Positions 61,189 through 64,000 of a stretch of DNA of 64,000 nucleotides are shown piece after piece. Source of the stretch: Dendrobium chrysotoxum (taxonomy: Eukaryota > Streptophyta > Magnoliopsida > Asparagales > Orchidaceae); contig CM034303.1 in NCBI GenBank assembly GCA_019925795.1, positions 2,604,001 through 2,668,000 on the forward strand. The letters run 5' to 3'. Under the pieces are notes generated by a model. That model had not been told where the DNA came from, made no database searches, and was given only the letters and a program-made list of their open reading frames with translations. The position numbers were made by a program, and so were the translations under genes. The number at the start of each line of letters is the position of its first letter. Within the stretch, counting starts at the first letter, position 1.

Positions 61189-62055
61189 CATGTGTGAAGG
61201 GAAATATTTTAAAAAAATATAATTGTATTATTTAAAAATATATATAAATTAAATATTTACTGTTGAAAATATTGAAAAATATCTCTTTTTTTTTAAGTTA
61301 ATATTTGTATATTAATTTTTTTTTAAAAAGTCAAATAATTTTCTTGCATCTATTATTATATGTTAACATATTATTTATAAGAAGTAATTCTCACATAAAA
61401 TATTTAAAATATAAATTAAAATTTTAATTATTTTTAAAATATAAATTTAACAATTTTCTATTAAAAAACATGAAAAAATAGATACTTTCAAAAGCAAATA
61501 TTTCTATTATAATTTTTTGTATAAAATCAATTAATTTTCTTACATTTATTATACTTTAACAGACTCTTTATGAAAAATGATTCTTATCATTAAACTATTT
61601 CAAAAAATCTTAAAAATTTATAATCAAACAAAAATAGAAGAATTTAAATATATTTTATAAAACTTTTATATATTTACATTTCTATCTTTTAAATTTTTAT
61701 ATTTACTTAAACATAACATTTAAATCTTCAAATCATATAAAATTATTACATATATGTCATTTGAATATTAAAATAATATATGAAAATATATATATATATA
61801 TATCTTAATTTTAAATTTATAAATATATAAAACTTTTACAATATGTATTTAAATCTCTTAAAAATATGAAAGAAATCTAAAAAATTACCCAAATGGACCT
61901 TAATAGCAACCTCTGAATGGTTGTTGTCCTCTTCTTCCAACCCAACACCCAGCAATTAATAGATCTATCACTCAGAGCCAAAACAATACATATAAACCAG
62001 AGAGAGAGAGAGAGATCTATCTCCCACACCTCACCAAGAGAACAGAAGAGGAGAA

Positions 62056-62430
62056 ATGGCAAATCCAGGTCTTCTTCAGAAGAAGAAGAAGAAGAAGACT
62101 CCTACTGTGATCTTCTCCATCGTCCTCCTTCAACTTATTCTTCTCTTCTTACAAACCCAAGCCATCTCCTCCTCAGAGCTCAACTGCAGAAGAACAGGAG
62201 AGTGTGAATGGGAAGCAGAAGCTGAAATGGAGTCTGAAACCAGTAGAAGAATGCTTTGGGGTACCCTACAGAAGCATTATATAAGCTATGCTGTGCTGAG
62301 GAGAGATAGGGTACCCTGTGACCACCCTGGTACTCCTTACTACAGCTGCCATGGAAATGGAGAGCCAAAGGCCAATCCTTATGTCAGAGGCTGCTCTATC
62401 ATCGCTGGCTGTAGACAAGGTAGCCCTTAA
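62056..62430 (+). CDS. RALF: RALF (rapid alkalinization factor) peptide precursor
   Basis: A 124-residue single-exon precursor. RALFs are secreted cysteine-rich peptides perceived by FERONIA-type receptor kinases at the cell surface; they raise apoplastic pH and restrain growth. Residues 1-37 are a signal peptide: a basic QKKKKKK segment, then a hydrophobic core. An acidic propeptide follows, then RRML at 64-67, matching the subtilase (S1P) RRXL cleavage motif. The mature part has YISY at 75-78, needed for receptor binding in characterised RALFs, and four cysteines at 88, 98, 113 and 119 in the family spacing, with the ANPYVRGCS block. The start is the first ATG, in AGAAATGGC. Foldback MITEs lie 1.2 kb upstream and 0.6 kb downstream. 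The exact family member cannot be named. Confidence 0.95.
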   Translation: MANPGLLQKKKKKKTPTVIFSIVLLQLILLFLQTQAISSSELNCRRTGECEWEAEAEMESETSRRMLWGTLQKHYISYAVLRRDRVPCDHPGTPYYSCHGNGEPKANPYVRGCSIIAGCRQGSP

Positions 62431-64000
62431 TTACCTTTAAAGCATGCATTATTGCCTCTGTGATGTATTTTTTTTAGAAATTTCTTTTTATTTGTTCTCT
62501 TCATTTGATCCTTAGATTGTAAGGAACATTTATCAAGAACTTTGGAAGATTATGAGAACTGCTAATGGTTTGTTCGGACGATTACAGAGTTTTATTAAAT
62601 TTATTATAAAATTATTATGGGAAAAGAAATTTAACTATTTTAAGATTCACTTATACGGGCTTAGCCCTCAATTTCCCCACCCCCCCCCAAAAAAAAAATC
62701 ACTTAGGATAGTTTTCTTTTTTTTTTTTTAATTATTTAGAATAAAGTTTTTTTAAAAACAGCAAAAAATAATGGCCAGATAATTTTTTCATTATTTTCTA
62801 AACAATTTTTTATATATAATTTTTTTAATAAAAAAATTTTATAATATAAAATTACTTATAAAGCAATAAAAAAAGTTATCTCAAACGAAGCTATTATAGA
62901 AATTTTTAAAATTAATTAATAAGCAGTAAGAAAATAACATCTAAATAAAATTATAATTACTGTTTAAAAATCAAAATTGCAAAGCTCTGCCTAATAGCAG
63001 AAATTATTACGTGGGGTCATCAGACCGTTCGGAGACGATTAGGATGTGTTACGGCATCCGGTACACAGCGATACACAGCAAAAAATGAAGTAACACATCC
63101 TGATTTACCTCCTGACGGCATCCGACAACCACAAATAATAATTTCTTCCCTAATAAACTCTTAAATCTATTCTAATCTCAAAAGAAAAATTTTTGTAAAT
63201 TATATATATATTTATTTATTTCTGAGAAAAAAATAAAATGATTTGAATGAGTGCTAAAGATGTTGAATTTATTTTAAAATAATTTAAAATTTTAGTTAAA
63301 TTTTGTATTATACTAAATTATAAAGAAATTTAATAATTTTAAGGCTTATTTTATTTTATGTGAAGCATGAAAATATTCCATTAATTATTGCAAAAATCGT
63401 CCCCACCTTCATAATAATATAAGCCTACGCAGGATGTGATGGAATCGTGGGCTGTACTGTTCTCAGTGCTGATGGATGAGCAAATGCATGACAGCTATTT
63501 TTTTTTTTCTTAGTTCAAAAAATAATAAATAATTAATTAATTATATATATATATATATATATATAACATTTAAATCTTAATTATTTATAAAATTATCATT
63601 TATATTATTTTTATTTTTAATTATTTAATTCATTTATTTACGATTAAATTATTAAAATTTTGATAAAAATAAAATGTTTTGTTATAAATTTTGATATTTA
63701 AATGTTCATTTTAAAATGGAAGATAAGAGAATAATAATTTTATAAATAATTAAAATTTAAATATTATATTTATAATATCCTCCTAAGATTCATTAATTTC
63801 ATTACTTTCTTGTGTTTTTTAAAGCTCAGATCTCGAGGAATTATATGTGTCTTTGCATCAAAGTAGGGTTTAAGCAAGATCTAATTCATTTGATTAAGGT
63901 TTCGTTTGGGATTGCTTTCTTACAGCTTTTTAAATCTGTTTTTTAGTATAAAAATTTTTAATTTTGAAAATTTTTGTAATAGAAATCAGTAAGAAAACTG
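62431..64000. other. Downstream flank of the RALF gene
   Basis: Very AT-rich with homopolymer and (TA)n runs and one foldback MITE at 62998-63147. No coding sequence is supported up to the right edge. Confidence 0.6.
62998..63147. mobile_element. Foldback MITE, copy D (diverged)
   Basis: A 150-bp, more diverged member of the same family. Ends are CAGAAATTATTACGTGGGGT and, in reverse complement, GAAGAAATTATTATTTGTGG. Flanks are GCCTAATAG (62989-62997) and CCCTAATAA (63148-63156), a 9-bp target duplication with two mismatches. Inner arms such as GATTAGGATGTGTTA and TAACACATCCTGATTTA are near-perfect inverse copies. Confidence 0.72.

Larger units (their letters stand above)
57974..62055. other. 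Intergenic region between the TMK gene and the RALF gene
   Basis: The first few hundred bases are the probable TMK 3' untranslated region. No conserved coding sequence is seen. It contains a duplicated block (59713-59845 and 61080-61188), one foldback MITE (60739-60892) and long AT-rich runs from 61200 to 61900. Confidence 0.6.

Overview
This window is plant nuclear DNA. It holds two multi-exon plant genes, PRD1 and a TMK-type receptor kinase, a RALF peptide gene, plant-type LTR retrotransposons and an RTE-type LINE. The GC-rich coding sequence set in AT-rich noncoding DNA suggests a flowering plant, perhaps a monocot, but the species cannot be fixed from the sequence.

Layout. (1) 1-87: probable last codons of an unidentified plus-strand gene. 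(2) 1392-13746, minus: a complete nine-exon PRD1 gene (meiotic double-strand-break formation, about 1300 aa). Every splice junction keeps phase. Intron 6 is 5.8 kb and carries a truncated Copia element plus a non-autonomous LTR element whose interior is duplicated. (3) 13747-16854: intergenic space between two divergent genes. (4) 16855-57973, plus: a TMK-type leucine-rich-repeat receptor kinase of 924 aa. It has only two exons, separated by a 38.3-kb intron that interrupts the kinase domain just after the APE-type motif. (5) 62056-62430, plus: an intronless RALF peptide precursor.

The giant TMK intron is a nest of transposable elements. From left to right it holds: a 1.2-kb LTR copy; a Ty3/gypsy reverse transcriptase fragment; a 21.5-kb Ty3/gypsy element with two nearly identical 6.83-kb LTRs, an AACAT target duplication, a gag-type ORF, an extra proline-rich ORF and several tandem arrays but no pol; a decayed second gag-like region; the partner 1.24-kb LTR; a hAT-like element; a U6 snRNA/RTE-LINE chimera with a 19-bp target duplication; and a 3.3-kb RTE LINE.

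Four copies of one foldback MITE family, each about 150 bp with 9-bp target duplications, are scattered through PRD1 intron 8, the intergenic regions and both sides of the RALF gene. The most unusual observations are the U6/RTE chimera, the 38-kb kinase-splitting intron, the very long LTRs and the MITE family. All coordinates and junctions were read by eye from the sequence; no similarity search was run.
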